Below are positions 1 to 5,818 of a DNA stretch of 6,191 nt, in pieces. Position numbers and translations under genes: made by a program. This stretch comes from Nitrososphaera sp. (GTDB lineage Archaea; Thermoproteota; Nitrososphaeria; Nitrososphaerales; Nitrososphaeraceae). The stretch covers positions 1-6,191 of the forward strand of contig JAICVG010000071.1 in the NCBI GenBank assembly GCA_025935445.1, read 5' to 3'. The notes under the pieces were generated by a model. The model ran no database searches. It had not been told where the DNA came from and saw only the letters and a list, made by a program, of their open reading frames with translations. Position 1 is the first letter of the stretch; each line of letters begins with the position of its first letter.

Positions 1-636
1 ATTGCTCCTGTGGCCGTCATTACAGCACTCCTTGTCATTGTACATCATCTCATACTGCAACTGGTCGATAGTGGACAGTGGCTCTACCTTTTCACATTTC
101 ACGAGAATATTTGTGACACACTGCTCATACTGCTCTGGGCTAAAGCCAGCAATGGCTACATTTTGCTGCACACCGCCTTCACCGTCATATTCGGTGTACG
201 TCATGTAGGGCTTTTCCCCGTTTGTCGTCCAGTGGGATATCTGTCTGGTTCTGAAAACATCCTCTGCATGCATCTGTGCGGCCTGGTTGGAGCTCAGCTT
301 GACTGGAGGCAAGCCGAAGTCGGTCCTGTCTTTATTTATACTGTCTAGTACATGCTGCACAAGCTCTTCGCGGGGCATAGTCCTGGGCTGCTGGCTCGAC
401 GGCTGCAGGATCGTAATTGCCGGGTTATCCTTCTGTTGGAGTACAAAGTTGGCAAGAGCAGGAGCAAGCAAGATTATGCCTGCAAGAACAATTATGACGA
501 CTACTATGCCTATCGCTACTTTACGGGTGGCAGCACTTTTCTTCTTTGGTGGTGGTACAGGCACAGAAATTAAACTGTTCAGGACGCCGCACTCTGGGCA
601 AGCCGACAACAATGAGCCGTACCTGTGTCCACACAC
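1..636 (-). CDS. Membrane-anchored zinc-ribbon CAP/SCP-domain protein, C-terminus cut by window edge
   Basis: The frame runs open from a GTG at 634-636 to the left edge (212 codons, no stop), so the C-terminus is missing. Residues numbered from the GTG. A zinc ribbon comes first, with C2 and the C13-P-E-C16 knuckle. A Pro/Lys-rich linker (28-33) and one strong hydrophobic helix (about 40-63) follow. The outer part is a CAP/SCP (PR-1-like) domain: INKDR at 100-104, GLPPVKLS at 108-115, AAQMHAED at 119-126 with candidate site His123, SHW at 134-136, and a GHRSN segment at 208-212 that matches the usual CAP GHRxN motif. Inferred topology is ribbon inside, CAP domain outside. The function of archaeal CAP proteins is not settled, so none is given. 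The start is doubtful: the first ribbon cysteine (TGC, 640-642) lies upstream of the GTG, in frame, and the best-placed start for a complete ribbon is the ATA at 646-648. The frame is closed by TAG at 667-669. The family call is strong; the start is not. Confidence 0.85.
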   Translation of the reverse strand, partial: MCGHRYGSLLSACPECGVLNSLISVPVPPPKKKSAATRKVAIGIVVVIIVLAGIILLAPALANFVLQQKDNPAITILQPSSQQPRTMPREELVQHVLDSINKDRTDFGLPPVKLSSNQAAQMHAEDVFRTRQISHWTTNGEKPYMTYTEYDGEGGVQQNVAIAGFSPEQYEQCVTNILVKCEKVEPLSTIDQLQYEMMYNDKECCNDGHRSN

Positions 637-700
637 TATGCAGTCTATATATGAGTCTGTCGTCTGCTAGTTACCACCCTACTTTGCGAGTGATACTATG

Positions 701-712
701 TAAATATTTTTT
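701..712 (-). promoter_or_regulatory. Candidate TATA box for the zinc-ribbon/CAP gene
   Basis: Read on the minus strand this is an A-run followed by TATTTA, resembling an archaeal BRE/TATA element. It would place transcription start near 680, giving a leader of roughly 30-45 nt before the likely start codon at 636-648. A second TATA-like string (CATATATA, about 648-655) overlaps the start region itself and would initiate too far downstream to include the zinc ribbon. Assigned from sequence and spacing only. Confidence 0.35.
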
Positions 713-943
713 GCACAAATCATCCCGCAGATACAAGACCCAATATCGACAGTTGCATGAAGATGAGTTTTAAGAAATCCTTGATGATTTTCTAGCAGTT
801 AGTTAACCTTGCAATAGCAGAGCTATTCTCCGTGATGTTTCGATACCATACCGGAAGCAACGATATAGAGCGGACAGTGATAAAATGGATGGAGATATTA
901 TTGTGTATGACTAGTGGAACTGCATGTATGATGCTTATTCTTC

Positions 944-957
944 CAAAAAGAAGAAGC
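944..957 (-). terminator. T-rich tract after folE, candidate archaeal terminator
   Basis: On the minus strand the sequence just after the folE stop codon reads CTTCTTCTTTTTGG, with no hairpin. Archaeal RNA polymerase terminates on short T-rich tracts in the non-template strand, and the position immediately after the last gene of the cupin-queC-queE-folE block fits an operon end. The tract is short, so the call is moderate. Confidence 0.4.
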
Positions 958-963
958 TGAACC

Positions 964-1545
964 TTACAGCCTAGATATTTCAGACTTGGGATTATAGATA
1001 AGCGCAAGGACCTGTTCGCGGACATCTTTCTTCTCTATTATTCCACGATGTGCTATAGTTGTAATCGAACTGTCGTTGCGAACGCCGCGCATTTTCATGC
1101 AAAGGTGTTCGCCCTCTGCTATTACAAGTGCACCCTTTACTTCCATCCGTACAAGCTCATCAGCTATTTGCTTTGTAAGCCGCTCTTGTATCTGAAGCCG
1201 GCGAGAATACTTTTCAACCAGCCGTACCAGTTTCGATACACCAAATACCTTGCCGGATGGAATATAGGCAACATGTATCTTTCCAAAGAATGGCAACATA
1301 TGATGCTCGCACATGCTGTAGAACTGTATGTCCTTTGCAATGACAACCTCTGTCTCTTCTGAAAAGCTGACATCCAGCTGGGCATCCATCCTATAACCTC
1401 CAAATATCTCTTCATACATGTCAGCTATCCTGTTTGGAGTGCCTGCAAGACCTTCCCTGTCAGGGTTCTCGCCAAGCTCTATCAATAATTGCCTGACAAG
1501 CTTGGCAACCTTTTTCCTGTTGATACTTTTTTTGTCTGTTGTCAT
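964..1545 (-). CDS. folE: GTP cyclohydrolase I (type I, zinc-dependent)
   Basis: This cytoplasmic enzyme converts GTP to 7,8-dihydroneopterin triphosphate and formate, the first step toward pterins and, through QueD/QueE/QueC, toward preQ0. The 193-residue protein is near the usual type I length. Visible motifs are the N-terminal [12 protein letters not shown] (30-41), the zinc/active-site CEHHML (79-84), [12 protein letters not shown] (99-110) and the [11 protein letters not shown] segment (144-154). Cys79, His82 and Cys149 are the expected zinc ligands, and His81 and His147 are also kept. The ATG at 1543-1545 lies 10 nt after the queE stop. A purine-rich run precedes it, with AGGAG further up inside the end of queE, so translational coupling is likely. 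It is last in the operon. Many archaea use the unrelated MptA/FolE2 type for this step; here the bacterial/eukaryotic-like type I enzyme is present with its sites intact. Confidence 0.96.
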   Translation of the reverse strand: MTTDKKSINRKKVAKLVRQLLIELGENPDREGLAGTPNRIADMYEEIFGGYRMDAQLDVSFSEETEVVIAKDIQFYSMCEHHMLPFFGKIHVAYIPSGKVFGVSKLVRLVEKYSRRLQIQERLTKQIADELVRMEVKGALVIAEGEHLCMKMRGVRNDSSITTIAHRGIIEKKDVREQVLALIYNPKSEISRL

Positions 1546-1555
1546 TTTTTTCTTT

Positions 1556-2296
1556 TTACCTAGCTCCTATAATCTTGTGTAGTTGTGGTACAATGCGCAC
1601 CTGATCGTACACAGGGTAAACGGCATCGTAAAAGCCAAAAAGCACATCCAACGTTGGCTCGTCAACTCTATAACTTGGCTGTATTATAAATCCTGCTAGC
1701 TCGGACGGCTTGGCTATTCTGAACACTTCACGTACTATATCTTTGAATTCCTTAGGGTTTGACGAATTTGTTACTACTACTTTGATATATGTAGTTTTGC
1801 AGCTGCTGACTGCCTGCCTTAGGCACTCAAGCTCATTCTTTAGCAGGTTGCAGTACTGCTTTTCATTTACTATCTTGGAATCTCTTAGCTTGAGCTCGAC
1901 CTTACATATATCAATGTAAGGCAAGACCTTGGAAAACCTCACAGCGTCATAGCAAGACGACTCTAGATATATCCTCAAGCCTTTTTGCCTGACGAATTTT
2001 GCCAGCTCTAGGACTGCTTCGTACTGGACCAGTGGCTCGCCACCAGTGAAATTAATCTTGTATGTGTTTGGCTGAAGGCTCTTTGAGATAATCTCCTTTA
2101 CCTCCTCAACGCAATAATCAATTCCGCTGTCCATTGGGAGGGCGTAGGGCGTGTCGCACCAGTGGCACTTAAATGGACAGCCTGCCAGCCTCACAAACAT
2201 CGTTTTGGTGCCAAAAAGTATACCCTCTCCTTCAATGCTTGTGAATATTTCACTTAGCTTTGTTGTTATTGTGCCCGGCGTGGTTTTCTGTTGCAT
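1556..2296 (-). CDS. queE: 7-carboxy-7-deazaguanine synthase, radical SAM
   Basis: QueE rearranges 6-carboxy-5,6,7,8-tetrahydropterin to 7-carboxy-7-deazaguanine, the ring-contracting step of preQ0 synthesis, using a [4Fe-4S] cluster, S-adenosylmethionine and Mg2+. The 246-residue protein shows [10 protein letters not shown] (16-25), where QueE enzymes bind substrate, and the radical-SAM cluster motif C40-x3-C44-x2-C47 followed by DTPYAL. It also has FTGGEPL (83-89), which contacts SAM, and the C-terminal VPQLHK (236-241) typical of QueE. The start is ATG at 2294-2296, inside the end of queC, giving a 47-nt overlap. No in-frame ATG, GTG or TTG exists between it and the EGEG motif, so the overlap seems real. 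A GAGGA stretch about 13 nt upstream, within queC, may serve as ribosome binding site. The stop (1556-1558) lies 10 nt before folE. Confidence 0.96.
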   Translation of the reverse strand: MQQKTTPGTITTKLSEIFTSIEGEGILFGTKTMFVRLAGCPFKCHWCDTPYALPMDSGIDYCVEEVKEIISKSLQPNTYKINFTGGEPLVQYEAVLELAKFVRQKGLRIYLESSCYDAVRFSKVLPYIDICKVELKLRDSKIVNEKQYCNLLKNELECLRQAVSSCKTTYIKVVVTNSSNPKEFKDIVREVFRIAKPSELAGFIIQPSYRVDEPTLDVLFGFYDAVYPVYDQVRIVPQLHKIIGAR

Positions 2297-3011
2297 ATTG
2301 AGTCTTGTCCTCTATTTGAGCATTGGTAAATGCATTTTTCCTATTTATACACGATTCGCACCGGCCGCAGTGCAAATAATCTCTATCCACTTTAATGCCA
2401 TCAGAGTAGCAGCTCCATGTGTGGAATATCTTGTCACCCAAAATCTTGTAGCCTGTCCTAGCCAAAGTAGATTTATCAAGTCCCATGACGGCTGGTGATA
2501 GTATCATTATTTGTTGCCGCAAACCAGACAGGATGCTGTCTGACTCAGCTGTGTTGAGAGCTTCCGTCATTGTGTTGACAAAGGCAGGTCGGCAGTCAGG
2601 GTAATGCAGAGCATCACCGGTGTGTGCACCATAGGCAACAACCTTAGCATTGATGCTCATAGCCCATGCAGCCGCTATTGTCAGAAATACTGCATTGCGG
2701 ATGGGAACGACTAAGCTCTGTGAAAATTCCTGTGAGATCTCTTGCCTGCTGTCTGTCAAGGCATTGCTCTTGTTGTAGAGCGATTTCATGAAGCCTATGT
2801 CTGCTACTTTGTGGTCTTTTGCATTTAGCACCTTGGCAAAGTAGCGCGAACGCTCAATTTCCCGTTCTGCTCGCTGGCCGTATGCAAACGTCAATAAATA
2901 CAAATCATAGCCATCATTTTCTGCAAGCGAAGCAGCATAGCACACTGAGTCAAGCCCTCCGCTTACAATGCACACTGCTGCAGGCCGAAGAGTAGTAGTG
3001 GTGGTAGGCAA
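2250..3011 (-). CDS. queC: 7-cyano-7-deazaguanine (preQ0) synthase, ATP-dependent
   Basis: QueC converts 7-carboxy-7-deazaguanine to preQ0 with ammonia and ATP; in archaea preQ0 is exchanged into tRNA and becomes archaeosine. The 253-residue protein is an adenine-nucleotide alpha-hydrolase fold enzyme. It has the PP-loop SGGLDS at 17-22, AYGQRAERE at 43-51, PIRNAVFL at 103-110 and the family signature GAHTGDALHYPDCRPAF (128-144). A zinc site is formed by Cys201, Cys215, Cys218 and Cys221 (HCGRCESC). There is no fused glutamine-amidotransferase domain, so it is standard QueC rather than the GAT-QueC form of some Crenarchaeota. The start is TTG at 3009-3011; the frame has no ATG between the upstream stop and the PP-loop, and the next GTG would leave the PP-loop almost at the N-terminus. 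A six-codon threonine run (ACC/ACT) follows the start almost directly. The C-terminal tail is His/Asn-rich and overlaps queE. Confidence 0.96.
   Translation of the reverse strand: MPTTTTTLRPAAVCIVSGGLDSVCYAASLAENDGYDLYLLTFAYGQRAEREIERSRYFAKVLNAKDHKVADIGFMKSLYNKSNALTDSRQEISQEFSQSLVVPIRNAVFLTIAAAWAMSINAKVVAYGAHTGDALHYPDCRPAFVNTMTEALNTAESDSILSGLRQQIMILSPAVMGLDKSTLARTGYKILGDKIFHTWSCYSDGIKVDRDYLHCGRCESCINRKNAFTNAQIEDKTQYATENHAGHNNNKAK
2309..2313 (-). promoter_or_regulatory. Likely ribosome binding site of queE inside queC
   Basis: On the minus strand the bases read GAGGA, followed by about a dozen bases and then the queE ATG at 2294-2296. It lies within the queC reading frame, as expected if queE is translated from an overlapping, coupled start. 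It supports the ATG chosen for queE over a later start. The spacing is somewhat long for a Shine-Dalgarno site. Confidence 0.4.
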
Positions 3012-3037
3012 CGCGATCAGAGTTGAGCTTACGACTA

Positions 3038-3526
3038 TTAAACAATGGCAGTATATCTTTCAATGATCGTCCTGTGCTGAGGATACATCTTGATAAGCTC
3101 ATTCCTTTTACCAAGCTCCCAGTCACTATAATCAAAGCCAGGTGATACAGTGCAGCCAAGCAGACAGTATGATTTCTTATCGTTGAGTGAGGCAGCAAAC
3201 CACGTGTTTGCCTTTATAGTAACTTGAGGTGCTTCGCCCCTGCTCTTTCCCATTTTGATCTTGGACAATTTCCCATTATGGATTGCATACAGTGTTAGTG
3301 AACCTCCTGTGTAGTGGTGCCACAATTCATCGGATTTAATTCTGTGAAGAGCTGAAAACTGGTCGCCAACTAGCATGTAATAGATCGCTGTTGAAATGTA
3401 TCGGGGCTTGTCATACCCTACAACGTTTACTATTGTGTCTGCAGTATATGTCTGCTTGAAGTAGCCACCTTCCGGGTGGTTCTTAAGTCTTAGCCTCTTG
3501 ATCAGCTTGACCGCATCCTTGTTCAA
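3038..3526 (-). CDS. Cupin_5 (DUF985) family protein
   Basis: This is a 162-residue single-domain protein of the Cupin_5/DUF985 family (YML079W-like), a beta-barrel fold whose enzymatic role is not established. Visible family motifs in order are HPEGGYF (17-23), IYYMLVGDQFSALHR (48-62), SDELWHHY (65-72), the GEAPQ and NTWFAA segments (97-101, 107-112), and GCTVSPGFDYSDWEL (124-138). His61, Glu67 and His71 are candidate cupin metal or ligand contacts. It has no signal peptide or membrane segment, so it is probably cytosolic. The start is TTG at 3524-3526: the frame has no ATG between the upstream TAA codons and the HPEGG motif, and a GGAG lies just before the TTG. It is the first gene of the minus-strand block and sits 26 nt before queC, so it should be co-transcribed with the preQ0 genes. 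Whether it acts in that pathway is unknown. Confidence 0.9.
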   Translation of the reverse strand: MNKDAVKLIKRLRLKNHPEGGYFKQTYTADTIVNVVGYDKPRYISTAIYYMLVGDQFSALHRIKSDELWHHYTGGSLTLYAIHNGKLSKIKMGKSRGEAPQVTIKANTWFAASLNDKKSYCLLGCTVSPGFDYSDWELGKRNELIKMYPQHRTIIERYTAIV

Positions 3527-3548
3527 GACTCCAATTATTATGATGTTT

Positions 3549-3560
3549 GCATTTTATTAG
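3549..3560. promoter_or_regulatory. Candidate TATA element in the divergent cupin/ychF promoter region
   Basis: The only clearly TATA-like string between the two divergent operons reads TTTTATTA on the plus strand and TAATAAAA on the minus strand. On the minus strand its centre is about 29 nt from the cupin TTG at 3526, right for a leaderless or nearly leaderless transcript. On the plus strand it would start transcription near 3582, giving a leader of about 30 nt before the ATG at 3611, which lacks a clear Shine-Dalgarno site. One element or two overlapping ones may serve both directions. This is judged from position and composition only. Confidence 0.4.
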
Positions 3561-3610
3561 ATTTCGAAAGAAGACATTAATGGCCCAATGAGCCAAAGTT
3601 TAGCTGCTAT

Positions 3611-4813
3611 ATGATAATAGGCTTGATTGGCAAGGCCAATGTGGGCAAATCCACTTTCTTTAATGCAGCCACTGACCTTGCAGCTCCTGTAGCGAACTAT
3701 CCATTTACAACAATCGAGCCTAATGTAGGTGTAGCTTATGCTCGAACAAAATGTGTGTGTCGAGAGTTTGGTGTGCAGGATAACCCGGTCCACTCAGTAT
3801 GCATAGACGGCAATAGATTCATCCCTGTCAAGCTGGTGGACGTAGCAGGCCTTGTGCCAGGGGCACATGCAGGCAAGGGACTTGGTAACAAGTTCCTTGA
3901 TGACGCAAGGCAGGCCGATGCTCTCATACACATCATAGACGCTTCTGGTTCAACAGATAACATCGGTAGACCAGTTCGAGCTGGAACTGGAGACCCAGTA
4001 TTTGACATCCAGTTTGTAGAAGAGGAATTTGATCTATGGCTTGAATCGATCATTGGAAGAGACTGGAGCAAGACTGCAAGGGAAGCCGAGAGCCAAGGTC
4101 AAAAGCTGGAACAGCTGCTTGCGAGGCGCTTATCGGGTCTTGCAATAAACGAGCAGACGATCACAAATGCAGTACAAGCATCAGGCTTAGCTTCAAAAAA
4201 GCCTGTGGCATGGACTCAGAATGACATACTCCGATTTTGCAAAGTGCTACGCACAAGAGCCAAGCCATTTGTGATAGCGGCCAACAAGGCTGACTTGCCA
4301 GCGGCGGATGATAATGTCAAGAAGATGAAAGCTGATGGCCTCGAGCTGGTTCCCTGTGCCTCAGAAGCCGAGGCGCTATTGAGAAAGGCATCCAAAAAAG
4401 GCATTTTGCATTACCTGCCTGGTGATGCTTCGTTTGATGTCAAACCCGAGGTAATGTTAAGTGCCCAGCAACTAAAGGCGCTTGACATTGTCAAGGCGTT
4501 TATGCAAAAATATGGTTCTACAGGGGTTCAGGAAGCTATCAACATTGCGTGCTTTAAGCTGCTCAGCATGGTGGCGGTATATCCTGTGGAAGACGAGTTT
4601 AAACTCACAGACAAGAAGGGGAATATTCTGCCTGATGTCTGGCTTCTGCCTGAAGGCTCAACAGCCAAGAATCTCGCAGAAGCAATACACGCCGATCTAG
4701 CAAAGGGTTTCCTATATGCCGTTGACGCAAGGACAAAACAGAGGATCGCTGCCAACCACCAGCTGAAAAATGGTGACGTGATTAAGATAGCGTCAGCGAC
4801 AAGCAGGGGATGA
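3611..4813 (+). CDS. YchF-like Obg-family GTPase with C-terminal TGS domain (archaeal type)
   Basis: This 400-residue protein belongs to the archaeal YchF/Obg-related group (COG0012-like), P-loop NTPases linked to ribosomes and translation. The G domain is intact: G1 GKANVGKS (7-14), switch I FTTIEPNVG (32-40), G3 DVAGLVPGAHAGKGLGNKFL (77-96), and G4 NKAD (225-228). A charged helical insertion (about 140-215), typical of this group, precedes G4. The C-terminus (about 320-397) is a TGS domain, including DEFKLTDKKGNILPD and ending in LKNGDVIKI. The NKxD form of G4 predicts guanine specificity, whereas bacterial YchF and eukaryotic OLA1 have NxxE and prefer ATP. The ATG at 3611 leaves only one residue before the first beta-strand IGLIG, so no longer N-terminus is likely. 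The mRNA start has no clear Shine-Dalgarno. It stands 12 nt upstream of kae1, so the two are probably co-transcribed. Its exact target is unknown. Confidence 0.93.
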   Translation: MIIGLIGKANVGKSTFFNAATDLAAPVANYPFTTIEPNVGVAYARTKCVCREFGVQDNPVHSVCIDGNRFIPVKLVDVAGLVPGAHAGKGLGNKFLDDARQADALIHIIDASGSTDNIGRPVRAGTGDPVFDIQFVEEEFDLWLESIIGRDWSKTAREAESQGQKLEQLLARRLSGLAINEQTITNAVQASGLASKKPVAWTQNDILRFCKVLRTRAKPFVIAANKADLPAADDNVKKMKADGLELVPCASEAEALLRKASKKGILHYLPGDASFDVKPEVMLSAQQLKALDIVKAFMQKYGSTGVQEAINIACFKLLSMVAVYPVEDEFKLTDKKGNILPDVWLLPEGSTAKNLAEAIHADLAKGFLYAVDARTKQRIAANHQLKNGDVIKIASATSRG

Positions 4814-4814
4814 T
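4806..4814 (+). promoter_or_regulatory. Likely ribosome binding site of kae1
   Basis: GGGGATGAT spans the stop codon of the YchF-like gene and lies about 11 nt before the kae1 ATG at 4826. It partly matches the archaeal Shine-Dalgarno consensus GGAGGTGATC. Having the site embedded in the end of the upstream gene supports co-transcription and coupled translation, and supports this ATG as the start. Confidence 0.5.
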
Positions 4815-4825
4815 AAATAATAGAA

Positions 4826-5818
4826 ATGCTATGCCTTGGAATTGAAAGTACTGCGCATACATTTGGTTGCTCAGTAGTTGATTCAAGAGGTAAGATGCTC
4901 TCTGATAGCCGTGATGTCTACAAGGCACCAGAGGGAAGCGGTATACATCCACGCGAAGCATCGCGGCACCATATGGAAGTGTCGCCAAATATTCTAAGAA
5001 ATGCTCTAAATTCAGCCGATGTCGCAATGAAGGACATCGACATTGTCGGGTACTCAGCTGGACCGGGTCTTGGGCCTTGTTTGCGCGTTGGTGCGGTAAT
5101 CGCAAGAACCGTTGCAGGATTTTACAAGAAGCCGCTTGTACCTGTCAACCATGCCCTTGGTCATATTGAGCTTGGAGCAATGCTTACAGGCGCTTCCGAT
5201 CCGCTTGTGCTGCTAGTGTCAGGCGGCCATACCATGATACTTGCATTTTCTCATCGCCGCTGGCGCGTCTTTGGCGAGACACTTGACATCACAGTCGGAC
5301 AATTGCTCGACCAATTTGGCCGGGCTCTTGGCTTTGCCTCCCCTTGTGGCAACAGGATCGAACAATTAGCAAGCCAATCGGCTGGAAAATACATGCAGCT
5401 ACCATATATCATTAAAGGAAACGACGTCTCATTTTCAGGCTTGCTGACTGCAGCAGTCAAGCTTGCTTCCTGCAATGCTCAGTTGACAGATACATGCTAC
5501 TCACTGCAGGAAACAGCATTTGCAATGTTGGCAGAGGCTGTCGAGCGGGCTCTTTCGTTCACCAACAAGAAAGAAATGATGATTGTGGGTGGAGTAGCAG
5601 CAAATAAGAGGCTTGCTCAGATGCTTGATAGCGTATGCAGCCGGCAAGATGCCAAATTATTTGTCTGCCCAATCAAGTTCGCCGGCGACAATGGTGCTCA
5701 GATCGCATGGACTGCATTGCAGGAGTACCTGGCTACAAAAATGAATGTTCAAGTGGAAGAGTCGACTGTGCAGCAGTCGTGGCGACTTGACACTGTGCAT
5801 GTCAGCTGGCGCCGCTAG
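4826..5818 (+). CDS. kae1: tRNA N6-threonylcarbamoyladenosine synthase catalytic subunit Kae1/TsaD
   Basis: Kae1 transfers the threonylcarbamoyl group from threonylcarbamoyl-AMP to A37 of ANN-decoding tRNAs (t6A), acting in archaea in the KEOPS complex with Bud32, Cgi121 and Pcc1. The 330-residue protein has the ASKHA fold: GIESTAHTFG (5-14), HPREASRHH (41-49), AGPGLGP (78-84), the metal site HALGH (His109, His113), SGGHT (132-136), GETLD (150-154), SFSG (202-205), GGVAANKRL (255-263) and GDNGAQIAW (287-295) with the third metal ligand Asp288. Length matches stand-alone Kae1, so the Bud32 kinase seen fused in some euryarchaea is absent here. Residue 130, just before VSGGH, is Leu where some archaeal Kae1 have a metal-binding Tyr, and the usual GGPxIE stretch reads CGNRIE (174-179). 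ATG at 4826 starts one residue before the first strand. It is second in the ychF operon; its end overlaps the convergent gene by 17 nt. Confidence 0.95.
   Translation: MLCLGIESTAHTFGCSVVDSRGKMLSDSRDVYKAPEGSGIHPREASRHHMEVSPNILRNALNSADVAMKDIDIVGYSAGPGLGPCLRVGAVIARTVAGFYKKPLVPVNHALGHIELGAMLTGASDPLVLLVSGGHTMILAFSHRRWRVFGETLDITVGQLLDQFGRALGFASPCGNRIEQLASQSAGKYMQLPYIIKGNDVSFSGLLTAAVKLASCNAQLTDTCYSLQETAFAMLAEAVERALSFTNKKEMMIVGGVAANKRLAQMLDSVCSRQDAKLFVCPIKFAGDNGAQIAWTALQEYLATKMNVQVEESTVQQSWRLDTVHVSWRR

Larger units (their letters stand above)
670..963. other. Gap between folE and the CAP gene without a convincing gene
   Basis: This stretch of nearly 300 bases lies after the folE stop and before the CAP gene, both on the minus strand. 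I looked for small genes, a tRNA and box C/D or H/ACA RNA signals. On the plus strand one frame is open from 694 to 957 apart from a single TAG at 793-795. Its predicted peptide is methionine-rich and matches no family I know. UGAUGA-like strings at 782-787 and around 832-838 lack partner CUGA boxes, so they do not make a C/D RNA. The right end holds the T-rich tract described separately and the left end a possible promoter. It is best read as ordinary intergenic DNA, or very decayed coding DNA. Confidence 0.6.

Noticed and set aside
2..670. Several overlapping plus-strand open frames of up to 127 codons
   Set aside because: They are shadows of the minus-strand zinc-ribbon/CAP gene, which has clear domain motifs; the plus-strand products are low-complexity and match nothing.
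757..795. Twelve-codon plus-strand reading frame beginning ATG AAG ATG
   Set aside because: It looks at first like the start of a secreted protein but ends after 12 codons; no ribosome site or conservation can be shown.
780..840. Possible box C/D RNA from UGAUGA-like strings at 782-787 and 832-838
   Set aside because: No CUGA D or D' boxes occur at the needed distances and there is no terminal stem.
792..1025. Minus-strand 77-codon open frame overlapping the end of folE
   Set aside because: It begins inside folE in another frame, its product is unstructured and unfamiliar, and folE explains the shared bases.
3736..4755. Minus-strand open frames within the YchF-like gene (111, 62 and 75 codons)
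   Set aside because: They are antisense shadows of a gene whose plus-strand product has complete G motifs and a TGS domain.
4782..5475. Minus-strand open frames within kae1 (107 and 74 codons)
   Set aside because: They are antisense to an intact Kae1 and show no recognisable domain.
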